Below, one piece after another: positions 23,661-31,264 of a stretch of DNA of 34,080 bases. Position numbers and translations under genes: made by a program. Where the stretch lies: contig JAZSJA010000063.1 of NCBI GenBank assembly GCA_045534095.1, forward strand, positions 1-34,080. Direction: 5' to 3'. How positions within the stretch are numbered: the stretch's first letter is position 1; every line of letters begins with the position of its first letter. Under the pieces are notes generated by a model. It was not told where the DNA came from. It did no database searches and was given only the letters and a program-made list of their open reading frames with translations. Source of the DNA: UMGS1279 sp045534095 (GTDB taxonomy: Bacteria > Bacillota > Clostridia > Oscillospirales > Acutalibacteraceae).

Positions 23661-23933
23661 AAAATGTAGGGCAGGGGCTTGCTCCTGCCGAAAAACTTAC
23701 AGTTTATAGTTATCATTTCACCTGCGGTGAAAGTTATCAGTTTACTTTGCTGGGCGTTGTTGAAAATTGTAGGGGACAGCATTGCTGTCCCGTCAAAATC
23801 AGTAGAAACAAACAATCAATGGACGGTTCTATGATTGGTTTTTGATTGAAAGTCAAACGAGACGAAGTCGCTGATAGTGAGGCGAAGCCTCTGATAGTTC
23901 ATAGTTTATAGTTCAAAAAAGGAGGGCGGATAG
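23661..23933 (+). repeat. Cluster of short hairpin repeats between potA and potB
   Basis: This 273-base gap is almost wholly small palindromes. They are ggcaggggc/gctcctgcc (23670-23689); tttcacc/ggtgaaa (23716-23732) between two agttatca words; gggacagc/gctgtccc (23773-23791); gacgaagtc; and gaggcgaagcctc (about 23879-23891). Two units start with the same tgtaggg lead, so they are diverged copies of one repeat family. Words such as agtttatagtt also recur at both ends. No gene is present. It resembles intergenic repeat clutter I recall from gut Clostridia. Confidence 0.75.
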
Positions 23934-24785
23934 TTGAAAAATACCGGCGTTAAAAAACAAAATCAAAAAAATTATAATCCAATAATCTGCACGCCCTACA
24001 CGGTGTGGACAGTTATATTTATAGTAGTACCTCTTTTTATGGTGGCTTATTATGCCTTTACTGATAAAACAGGTGCTTTCACCTTTGCAAATATTTTGGA
24101 GCTTCCAAGATACGCAAAGACTTTTGGAGTTTCTCTTTTGTATTCTGTTGAAGCTACAATAATATGTCTTATAATCGCATATCCATTAGCCTACTTTATG
24201 TCTACTATGAAGGCGGGGGCTAAGCGTATGCTCAGTATGCTTATTATGCTTCCAATGTGGATGAATTTCCTTATTCGTACATATTCCTGGATAACCATTT
24301 TGGCACGAAAGGGCATAATAAACAATATTTTAGGCTCAATAGGCATAGGGCCAATAAAGCTTATAGACACTCCCGGTGCCATTATTCTGGGTATGGTTTA
24401 TAACTTCCTTCCATATATGATTTTACCTATCTATACTGCAATGCTAAAACTCGACCACTCCCTTTTGGAGGCGGCTGATGATCTTGGTGCATCACCCTTT
24501 ATGCGACTTCGCAAGGTTATTTTGCCCCTTAGTATGCCGGGGGTAATTTCGGGTATTACTATGGTTTTTGTTCCCTGCGTAAGCACCTTCTATATTTCTC
24601 AAAAACTGGGCGGCGGCAAGACCATGCTAATAGGCGACGTTATTGAAATGCAGTTCCAGTCGTCCTATAACTATAATCTTGGTGCATCCATATCCCTTGT
24701 TTTAATGGTGCTTATTTTAATAAGCCTGGCAGTTATGAACCACTTTGCCGATAAGGATGAAGATGAGGGAGGGCTTATTATATGA
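23934..24785 (+). CDS. potB: Spermidine/putrescine ABC transporter permease
   Basis: This 283-residue permease has about six membrane segments and the ABC-coupling EAA loop EAADDLGASPFMRLRKVILP (about 182-201). It forms half of the membrane channel for polyamines. The start is TTG with a GGAGGG site 8 bases upstream. Its end overlaps the potC start by four bases (ATGA), a sign of translational coupling. The N-terminal stretch before the first membrane segment is short and Lys/Asn-rich. Confidence 0.95.
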   Translation: MKNTGVKKQNQKNYNPIICTPYTVWTVIFIVVPLFMVAYYAFTDKTGAFTFANILELPRYAKTFGVSLLYSVEATIICLIIAYPLAYFMSTMKAGAKRMLSMLIMLPMWMNFLIRTYSWITILARKGIINNILGSIGIGPIKLIDTPGAIILGMVYNFLPYMILPIYTAMLKLDHSLLEAADDLGASPFMRLRKVILPLSMPGVISGITMVFVPCVSTFYISQKLGGGKTMLIGDVIEMQFQSSYNYNLGASISLVLMVLILISLAVMNHFADKDEDEGGLII

Positions 24786-25591
24786 AAACCTTTTCAAAAA
24801 TTTATACCACCCTCATTATGGTGTTTTTGTACGCTCCAATAGCGGTAATGATTGTTTATTCCTTTAATTCAGCCAGAAGTACGTCTATTTTTGGCGGATT
24901 TTCCCTTAAATGGTATAAGGAACTTGCCAATGATAGTGCGACCATTGAGGCACTTAAAAACACTCTTATATTAGCGGTAGCATCCTCGGTTATTGCCACC
25001 GTTTTAGGAACCCTTAGTGCAGTTGGAATATTCCAAATGAAGCGTAAATTTGTTCGCAGAACAATTATGTCTGCAACTAATATTCCTATGATGAACCCCG
25101 ATGTTGTTACAGGTATTTCCTTAATGCTGCTTTTTGTTTTTGTGGGTAATGTTGTAGGTGCAGATGACGTTTTAGGATTTTGGACCATGCTCATAGCACA
25201 CGTTACCTTTAATCTGCCCTACGTAATACTTTCTGTACTGCCAAAACTCAGGCAGACCGACCCCCATTTGTCCGAAGCAGCAAGAGATTTGGGGTGTACA
25301 CCCTTGCAATCCTTTTTTAAGGTTGTTTTCCCATCCATTGCACCGGGTGTTTTTACCGGATTTATAATGGCTTTCACCCTTTCTCTTGATGATTTTGTTA
25401 TCAGCTATTTTACAACCGGTCCCGATTTCCAAACACTTCCAATAAAAATCTTTTCAATGACCAAAAGGCGTGTAACTCCTGATATATACGCCCTTTCAAC
25501 CCTTATATTTTTAAGTGTTCTTGTGCTTTTGATTTTAATAAACGTAGCACAAGCACGTAGTGAAAAGAAAAAGGAGGCGGCAAAACGATGA
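24782..25591 (+). CDS. potC: Spermidine/putrescine ABC transporter permease
   Basis: This 269-residue second permease subunit has about six membrane segments and the coupling loop EAARDLGCTPLQSFFKVVFP (about 161-180). It pairs with PotB. It overlaps potB at its start and potD at its end by ATGA, so the three genes are one translational unit. Confidence 0.95.
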   Translation: MKTFSKIYTTLIMVFLYAPIAVMIVYSFNSARSTSIFGGFSLKWYKELANDSATIEALKNTLILAVASSVIATVLGTLSAVGIFQMKRKFVRRTIMSATNIPMMNPDVVTGISLMLLFVFVGNVVGADDVLGFWTMLIAHVTFNLPYVILSVLPKLRQTDPHLSEAARDLGCTPLQSFFKVVFPSIAPGVFTGFIMAFTLSLDDFVISYFTTGPDFQTLPIKIFSMTKRRVTPDIYALSTLIFLSVLVLLILINVAQARSEKKKEAAKR

Positions 25592-26751
25592 AAAAAACAT
25601 TTTTTGCGGCAGTAGCCTTGATTTTAATTTTGGCTCTTACCCTTTGCGGGTGTAGTGAGGAAAAGGAAAACGAGGTTAACAGAGGCGTTGGTGTTGACGT
25701 TGACATTGATTTTTCTGAGGACGCTAACAAAATTGAATATGAAGGCGAATACACAAAGGAGCTTGCAGGTACCACCATTAACGTTTTTAACTGGGGAGAA
25801 TATCTCCCCGATGGTACCGAGGGCTCCCTCGATGTAAATAAGGAGTTCACAAGACTCACAGGTATAGAAATCAACTACACTAATTATGAGAGCAACGAGG
25901 CTATGTACTCTAAGCTTAAAGGCGGTGGAGTTTCTTACGATATTGTTATTCCTTCTGATTATATGATAGAAAGAATGACAAAAGAAAATATGCTAAAGAC
26001 CATTGATACAGCCTCGCTTTCAAATTATAAGTATATTGACAGTAAATATAAAAATCTTTATTTTGATCCTAAAAACGAATTTTCTGTACCCTACTGTGTT
26101 GGTATGGTAGGACTTATCTATAATACTTCAGTAGTAAAAGAAAAGCCTGATAGTTGGAGTATTATGTGGGATAAAAAATATAGTGATACAATACTTAATT
26201 TCAACAACCCACGCGATGCTTTTGCGGTATCTCAACTTCTTTTGGGGTATGATTTAAATACAACCAATCGGGACCATTGGAAATCGGCGGCAGAAAAGCT
26301 TAAAGAACAAAAATCCATTTTACAGTCCTACGTTATGGATGAAATCTTCCAAAAAATGGAGGATGGAGAAGCCGCAATAGCACCCTATTATGCAGGCGAC
26401 TTTTTGCTTATGAAGGATAATAATCCCGACTTGGAATTTGTTTACCCTAAAGAGGGAGTGAATATTTTTGTAGACTCTATGTGCATTCCAAAGAGCAGCA
26501 AAAATTATAAAGCGGCTATGATGTATATCAACTTCCTTTTAGAGCCTGAAATAGCCTTGGAGGTTGCCGAATACGTAATGTACGCCTCCCCCCATACCGA
26601 CGTGGTAAATAATGATGATTATTCTTTAAAGGATAACGAATACCTCTATCCAAGTGAGGAAAACTATCCTAAAGTGCAATATTTTAAAGATGTTGATGCC
26701 TCTATCCGTTCCTATTATGAACGCCTTTGGGAGGATGTTAAGCTTTATTGA
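25588..26751 (+). CDS. potD: Polyamine-binding lipoprotein
   Basis: This 387-residue protein is the substrate receptor of the transporter. It has a lipoprotein signal ending in LTLCGC (Cys22), an acidic linker, and then a type II solute-binding fold. The polyamine-binding signatures are FNWGEYLPDG, SNEAMYSKL and YDIVIPSDYMIERM. Late aromatic and acidic residues that usually hold the amine groups are also present. In a Gram-positive cell it would be tethered to the membrane. Whether it prefers spermidine or putrescine cannot be read reliably. It is followed at 12 bases by an asparaginase gene. Confidence 0.94.
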   Translation: MKKTFFAAVALILILALTLCGCSEEKENEVNRGVGVDVDIDFSEDANKIEYEGEYTKELAGTTINVFNWGEYLPDGTEGSLDVNKEFTRLTGIEINYTNYESNEAMYSKLKGGGVSYDIVIPSDYMIERMTKENMLKTIDTASLSNYKYIDSKYKNLYFDPKNEFSVPYCVGMVGLIYNTSVVKEKPDSWSIMWDKKYSDTILNFNNPRDAFAVSQLLLGYDLNTTNRDHWKSAAEKLKEQKSILQSYVMDEIFQKMEDGEAAIAPYYAGDFLLMKDNNPDLEFVYPKEGVNIFVDSMCIPKSSKNYKAAMMYINFLLEPEIALEVAEYVMYASPHTDVVNNDDYSLKDNEYLYPSEENYPKVQYFKDVDASIRSYYERLWEDVKLY

Positions 26752-26763
26752 TGGAGTCGTTTT

Positions 26764-27687
26764 ATGAAAATTAAGGTTATTTTTACGGGCGGTACAATAG
26801 GTAGTGCTATGCAGGACGGTTACATATCGCCCATTGCGTCTGCCAAATATACACTTATAGAAAATTACTGTGAAAAATTTGGTAATGACGTGGAGTTCGT
26901 AACCTCTAATCCCTACACAATACTTAGCGAAAATCTTTCGGCAGAGGTTTTAAACAAACTTATGACTGCCGTTGAGGAATCTCTTAATACCGATTGTGAT
27001 GGAATTATAGTAGCCCACGGTACCGATACGTTGCAGTATTCGGCTGCTGCTGCGGAATATTATTTCGGTAACAATACAAAGCCAATGGTTTTTGTGTCTG
27101 CAAATCATCCTTTAGAGCATCCAATGTCCAACGGCAATATAAACTTTGAAGCGGCGGTGCAGTTTATAAAACAAAATAAAGGCAGGGGAGTATTTGTAAG
27201 CTACTCCAACGATTTAAAAACTGCAGATATCCATTTGGCAACCAGGCTTCTTCGCCATGCAGAATATGACCATAAAATTTTCAGTCTTAATGGAATTTAT
27301 GCAACCTATAAAGACGGAGAATTCTGTTTAAATGATAATTTAACTCCTACAAAAATCCCCCCTTGCAAAGGCAAAGGTTTTTCAGATACTCCGGGAATTT
27401 TAAACGTAACCGCATCCCCTTTTGAGGAGTATAATTATTCTTTGGATGATATTAAAGCGATTGTTTTTACCCCGTACCATTCAGGCACCTTAAATACCTC
27501 GTCCGAAAAACTTAAAAAATTCACTCAAAAAGCATATGAGAAAGCTATACCAATGTACGTTACGGGAAGCGTTAAGGGAGCGGAGTATCAAAGCGTTAAG
27601 GTGTATAAAGAGCTTAATATAACACCGGTCTACCATATCCCATCAATCCCTTTAACCATAAAATTATGGCTTGATGAAAAAATTTAA
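26764..27687 (+). CDS. L-asparaginase family amidohydrolase
   Basis: This 307-residue enzyme of the bacterial asparaginase fold should hydrolyse asparagine to aspartate and ammonia. The two catalytic motifs are FTGGTIGS (Thr11 as nucleophile) and HGTDTLQYSA (85-94, with Thr87 and Asp88). There is no signal peptide, so it is cytoplasmic (type I-like). It is slightly short for the family, which usually runs 320-350 residues. It sits 12 bases after potD, with a GGAG site, so it is probably in the pot operon. Glutaminase or another amidase activity on a related small molecule is possible. Confidence 0.9.
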   Translation: MKIKVIFTGGTIGSAMQDGYISPIASAKYTLIENYCEKFGNDVEFVTSNPYTILSENLSAEVLNKLMTAVEESLNTDCDGIIVAHGTDTLQYSAAAAEYYFGNNTKPMVFVSANHPLEHPMSNGNINFEAAVQFIKQNKGRGVFVSYSNDLKTADIHLATRLLRHAEYDHKIFSLNGIYATYKDGEFCLNDNLTPTKIPPCKGKGFSDTPGILNVTASPFEEYNYSLDDIKAIVFTPYHSGTLNTSSEKLKKFTQKAYEKAIPMYVTGSVKGAEYQSVKVYKELNITPVYHIPSIPLTIKLWLDEKI

Positions 27688-27706
27688 AAAATATTTAAAA
27701 AAACTA

Positions 27707-27735
27707 TTTACTTTTTAAAATGTGTGTGTTATAAT
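27707..27735 (+). promoter_or_regulatory. Promoter of the small PQTGD protein gene
   Basis: TTTACT (27707-27712) and a perfect TATAAT (27730-27735) are 17 bases apart. A GGAGG site and the ATG at 27771 follow. Confidence 0.7.
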
Positions 27736-27770
27736 GAGAACAAATAATAAAATATTATGGAGGTAGTATT

Positions 27771-28019
27771 ATGAGAAAGTTTTTAGCTATTTTATTTTCT
27801 ATTGTAATCCTCGCTACTCTTTTAGCAGTTCCTGCATTTGCTGCAGTTAGCCCCGAGGGTGACATTATCGAAGATGAGGACATAGTTGTTGACGATACTG
27901 ACAAAAACGAGTCAGACAAAGCTCCTCAAACCGGCGACGATGCAGTTATGATGGTTGCATTCTTAACCGCAGGTGCATTTGTTACTATGGCTGTTACAAG
28001 AAAAGCTATTAAAGCATAA
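27771..28019 (+). CDS. 82-residue exported protein with PQTGD sorting-like tail
   Basis: This very small exported protein has three parts. There is a signal peptide (about 1-24, ending AFA). A short, strongly acidic stretch follows (about 28-49, many Asp/Glu). A C-terminal sorting-like tail comes last, with PQTGD at 52-56, a hydrophobic segment and a basic end (TRKAIKA). The PQTGD-TM-basic layout resembles sortase substrates in Clostridia, where PQTGD variants replace LPXTG. If it is cut and attached, fewer than 30 residues would be shown on the wall. It has its own promoter, a strong GGAGG site and a strong terminator, so it is a real single gene. I know no function for it, and no sortase gene is in this window. 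Confidence 0.8.
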   Translation: MRKFLAILFSIVILATLLAVPAFAAVSPEGDIIEDEDIVVDDTDKNESDKAPQTGDDAVMMVAFLTAGAFVTMAVTRKAIKA

Positions 28020-28040
28020 TTGAAAATCAGTTAAACTTCA

Positions 28041-28074
28041 AAGAGGAAAGGCATTGGCCTTTCCTCTTTTTTAT
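28041..28074 (+). terminator. Intrinsic terminator
   Basis: A perfect 12-base stem, aagaggaaaggc (28041-28052) with gcctttcctctt (28057-28068), has a 4-base loop and a T-tract. It ends the small PQTGD gene. Confidence 0.93.
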
Positions 28075-28111
28075 CCTTTTGCCTTATAAATGTGTTTAAA
28101 TATGGTAAAAA

Positions 28112-28140
28112 TTGACATAAATAAACTGCTGTGTTATACT
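28112..28140 (+). promoter_or_regulatory. Promoter of the ktrB-ktrA operon
   Basis: A perfect TTGACA (28112-28117) and TATACT (28135-28140) are separated by 17 bases. The gene starts about 58 bases later. Confidence 0.8.
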
Positions 28141-28198
28141 TAAAATACGATTTGAAATTTAACTTTGAAACAAGGTATTAGTACAAGGAATTTTAATT

Positions 28199-29560
28199 AT
28201 GGTTAAAAAAAGAAAATTTTCATTATCTACCACTCAAATAATCCTGCTTAGCTTTATTATAACTATATTAGTTGGTAGCTTTCTTCTTTCTCTGCCCATA
28301 AGCACCGTTCAAGGTAAATCGGTATCCTATGTGGATGCTCTGTTTACCTCCACCACCTCAACCTGTGTTACGGGATTGGTTACCGTTCCTACCGTTTCCA
28401 CATGGAGCGTATTTGGGCAGATTGTAATACTCTGCCTGATTCAAATAGGCGGTCTTGGTGTTATTACTGTTATGTCCAGCGTAATGATAATGCTAAAACA
28501 CAGAATGGGTATTGAGGATAGACTTTTAATACAAGATGCCTTTAACCTCAATACTATGTCAGGCCTTGTAAGATTTGTTAAAAAGGTATTATACGGCACC
28601 CTTTTGGTTGAGGGTATAGGCGCCGCTTTTTATATGCTTGTTTTCGTTCCGGATTTTGGCGTTAAAGGTGTATGGATTTCGGTCTTCAATTCCGTTTCGG
28701 CATTTTGTAATGCGGGCATAGATATTATGGCGGAAAACAGTCTTTGTAACTATGCAACCAATCCCATTATTACCTTTGTTACGGCCGCTTTAATAATATT
28801 GGGCGGTATAGGCTTTGTTGTTTGGTGGGACCTTTTAGGAATTTTCAAAAAAAGAAATTTAGGCTTTAAAAACGCCGTTAAGAGTTTAACTCTGCATACT
28901 AAAATTGTAATTACTACCACCTTGTTTTTGATTTTAAGCGGAACCGTTCTTGTGCTTATTTTTGAATATAATAATCCTGAAACTATTGGTAATATGTCCC
29001 TTCCCCATAAATTGCAGGTATCATTTTTTCAGTCCGTTACAACAAGAACGGCGGGTTTTGCCTCAATTCCGCAAGAAAACCTTACAAACGCCACATCTTT
29101 GGTATCAATTGTACTTATGATTATAGGTGGTTCCCCTGTTGGTACGGCAGGCGGTATTAAAACGGTAACCATGGTGGTCTTATTAACCTCATCATTGGCA
29201 ACCATAAAAAACAAAGAAAATCCCAATCTTTTTAATCGTCAAATATCGTTTTATTCAATTCGAAAAGCCATTGCGGTTGCGGTATTTTTTGTAATTATAT
29301 TGCTAAGTTCAGTGATACTTCTTTCTGCCTTTGTAGATGCTCCCCTCTTAGATCTTCTCTATGAATCGGCAAGTGCTGCTGCAACGGTAGGCTTATCACG
29401 AAACCTGACCGCAAGCTTAAATGAAATAGGTAAGTTTATAATAATTGTTACTATGTATTTAGGCAGGGTAGGGCCCATTTCGCTGGCCATTGCCCTGGGT
29501 AGTAAAAAGGTAGGCCAAAATATTATAAACGAGCCAACAGAAGAAATTTGTATTGGATAG
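28199..29560 (+). CDS. ktrB: TrkH/KtrB-family potassium uptake channel protein
   Basis: This 453-residue membrane protein carries K+ through a pseudo-fourfold pore. Four pore loops with the key Gly are visible: TSTTSTCVTGLV (about 50-61), SVSAFCNAGID (about 165-175), SVTTRTAGFAS (about 279-289) and SASAAATVGLS (about 390-400). Length and the small partner downstream fit KtrB of Firmicutes better than the larger TrkH of Proteobacteria. It works with the ring-forming KtrA subunit encoded 10 bases downstream. An AAGGA site lies 9 bases before the ATG. Confidence 0.93.
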   Translation: MVKKRKFSLSTTQIILLSFIITILVGSFLLSLPISTVQGKSVSYVDALFTSTTSTCVTGLVTVPTVSTWSVFGQIVILCLIQIGGLGVITVMSSVMIMLKHRMGIEDRLLIQDAFNLNTMSGLVRFVKKVLYGTLLVEGIGAAFYMLVFVPDFGVKGVWISVFNSVSAFCNAGIDIMAENSLCNYATNPIITFVTAALIILGGIGFVVWWDLLGIFKKRNLGFKNAVKSLTLHTKIVITTTLFLILSGTVLVLIFEYNNPETIGNMSLPHKLQVSFFQSVTTRTAGFASIPQENLTNATSLVSIVLMIIGGSPVGTAGGIKTVTMVVLLTSSLATIKNKENPNLFNRQISFYSIRKAIAVAVFFVIILLSSVILLSAFVDAPLLDLLYESASAAATVGLSRNLTASLNEIGKFIIIVTMYLGRVGPISLAIALGSKKVGQNIINEPTEEICIG

Positions 29561-29570
29561 GAGAATAATT

Positions 29571-30221
29571 ATGAAGGATACTAGAACCTTTGCCGTTTTG
29601 GGACTTGGCAGATACGGTATGGCAGTTGCCAAAGAGCTTGTTGAAAATTCAAAAGAGGTACTCGCGGTAGACATAAACCAAAAAACCGTTAACGATGCCG
29701 CCGCCTTTCTTCCCATTTGTAAATGTGCCGACGTTACCGATGCAGAGGCAATTGAGCGACTTGGCATAGCAAACGTAGACGTGGTTATTATTTCTATGGC
29801 AAGCAATTTGGAAGCAACGGTAATGGCAATTACCCTTTGCAAAGAGGTTGGCGTTAAGAGAGTGGTTGTAAAATGTGCCAACGAAACTCACCAAAAAATA
29901 TTTTTGCGTGTGGGTGCAGATGAGGTTGTATTCCCTGAAAACGAATCGGGAATTCGTCTTGCAAAAACCTTGGCTAACACCAATTTCCTTGATTTATTTT
30001 CCCTTTCTAAGGATGTTTCCTTAGTAGAGATTGACGTTAAGGACGAATGGGTTGGCAAAAATCTTATAGAGCTTAATTTGCGTAAAAAATATTCCTTTAA
30101 CGTTGTAGCAATTCTTAAAGGTAAAGAGATTGTTGCAAACGTATCACCTGAGCTTCCGCTAAGCAAGGATATGAAGCTTATGGTAATTGCAAATAATGAT
30201 AATCTGGCACGTTTAAAATAA
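29571..30221 (+). CDS. ktrA: KtrA/TrkA-family potassium uptake regulator (RCK)
   Basis: This 216-residue cytoplasmic protein forms the nucleotide-gated ring under KtrB. An RCK N-domain (about 5-125) has GLGRYGMAVAKEL (the GxGxxG fold) and an acidic residue after the second strand (VLAVD). A TrkA_C domain lies at about 135-215. The open frame reaches back to 29553, inside ktrB, but the ATG at 29571 has AGGAG at the right distance and is taken as the start. It is co-transcribed with ktrB. Confidence 0.94.
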   Translation: MKDTRTFAVLGLGRYGMAVAKELVENSKEVLAVDINQKTVNDAAAFLPICKCADVTDAEAIERLGIANVDVVIISMASNLEATVMAITLCKEVGVKRVVVKCANETHQKIFLRVGADEVVFPENESGIRLAKTLANTNFLDLFSLSKDVSLVEIDVKDEWVGKNLIELNLRKKYSFNVVAILKGKEIVANVSPELPLSKDMKLMVIANNDNLARLK

Positions 30222-30244
30222 TGTTTTTATATATTTCTACCAAT

Positions 30245-30264
30245 GGGAGGACGCAAGTTCTCCC
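30245..30264 (+). terminator. Weak terminator after ktrA
   Basis: A stem gggaggac-gcaa-gttctccc with one G-T pair is followed by tatattt, not a pure T-run. It is the only hairpin between ktrA and the rpsB promoter. Confidence 0.5.
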
Positions 30265-30301
30265 TATATTTAATAAAAATTTAGAAAATGCAAAAAAATG
30301 C

Positions 30302-30330
30302 TTGAAAATGGTGAAACCCTGTGATATAAT
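30302..30330 (+). promoter_or_regulatory. Strong promoter of rpsB-tsf
   Basis: TTGAAA (30302-30307) and a perfect TATAAT (30325-30330) are 17 bases apart. Transcription should start near 30337, leaving a leader of about 150 bases. Confidence 0.85.
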
Positions 30331-30336
30331 ACTCTA

Positions 30337-30488
30337 GCTGCTTAATATAGAGCCACTGTGTTTTGCAGTAAATATTACACACGTTGTGCCGATTGACGGG
30401 GCAGGTGACTTTTTGTACGATGCTTTAACAAAAAGAAAAACCGCCAAAGATGAAGCACAGCGGAGGAAAAACCTAGGAGGAAATAAAA
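30337..30488 (+). promoter_or_regulatory. Untranslated leader of rpsB, possible S2 autoregulatory RNA
   Basis: The leader is about 150 bases, long for a ribosomal protein gene. It shows short stems such as tgcc/ggca around 30388-30404 and ccgc/gcgg (30441-30444/30460-30463). It also has two Shine-Dalgarno-like words, cggagg (30461-30466) and the real aggagg (30476-30481). Leaders upstream of rpsB bind S2 in some bacteria. I do not see a match that I can name, so this is a hypothesis. Confidence 0.4.
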
Positions 30489-31229
30489 ATGGCATCAGTA
30501 GTATCTATGAAACAACTCTTGGAGGCCGGCGTACATTTCGGTCATCAGACCCGTCGTTGGAACCCCAAAATGGCCGAGTATATTTTTACCGAGCGTAACG
30601 GTATCTATATTATCGACCTTCAGAAAACCGCAAAGAAATTAAACGAGGCATATGCTTTTGCTCGTGACATCGCAGCTCAGGGCGGCGACATTCTCTTTGT
30701 TGGTACTAAAAAACAGGCTCAGGATTCCGTTAAGGAAGAGGCAATCAATTGCTCTATGCCTTACGTAAATGCTCGTTGGCTTGGCGGTATGCTCACCAAC
30801 TTCCGCACCATCCGTCGTAGAATTGAGCGTTTAAGTCAGCTCCGCACTATGGAGCAGGACGGCACCTTCGAGCTCCTTCCCAAAAAGGAAGTTATCAAAC
30901 TCAATTTAGAGATTGAAAAACTTGAAAAATTCCTTGGCGGTATTAAAGAGATGAAAAAAATCCCCGGTGCAATGTTCATCGTTGACCCCCGCAAGGAAAG
31001 AATTGCAGTTCAGGAAGCTAAGAAACTCGGTATCCCGATTATCGCTATTGTTGATACCAACTGCGATCCCGATGAAATCGACGCAGTTATCCCCGGTAAC
31101 GATGATGCTATCCGTGCAGTAAAACTTATTGCTAATACTATTGCTCAGGCAGTTATCGAAGGTCGTCAAGGCGAGCAGACCGCTCCCGAGGCTGAAGCTG
31201 AGGAAGCTACCGAAGAGGCAGCAGAATAA
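30489..31229 (+). CDS. rpsB: 30S ribosomal protein S2
   Basis: This 246-residue protein is a near-complete match to the S2 pattern: SMKQLLEAGVHFGHQTRRWNPKM at the start, GTKKQAQDSVKEEA, NARWLGGMLTNFRTI (about 98-112), and IPIIAIVDTNCDPDEIDAVIPGNDDAIRA near the end. An acidic, Glu/Ala-rich tail closes it (about 230-246). It binds the 30S head-platform junction and is needed for S1-like functions and translation start. A strong AGGAGG precedes the ATG. tsf follows at 35 bases, the usual pairing. Confidence 0.98.
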   Translation: MASVVSMKQLLEAGVHFGHQTRRWNPKMAEYIFTERNGIYIIDLQKTAKKLNEAYAFARDIAAQGGDILFVGTKKQAQDSVKEEAINCSMPYVNARWLGGMLTNFRTIRRRIERLSQLRTMEQDGTFELLPKKEVIKLNLEIEKLEKFLGGIKEMKKIPGAMFIVDPRKERIAVQEAKKLGIPIIAIVDTNCDPDEIDAVIPGNDDAIRAVKLIANTIAQAVIEGRQGEQTAPEAEAEEATEEAAE

Positions 31230-31264
31230 TTTTAGCATTTAATTTATATTTGGAGGAATAAAAA

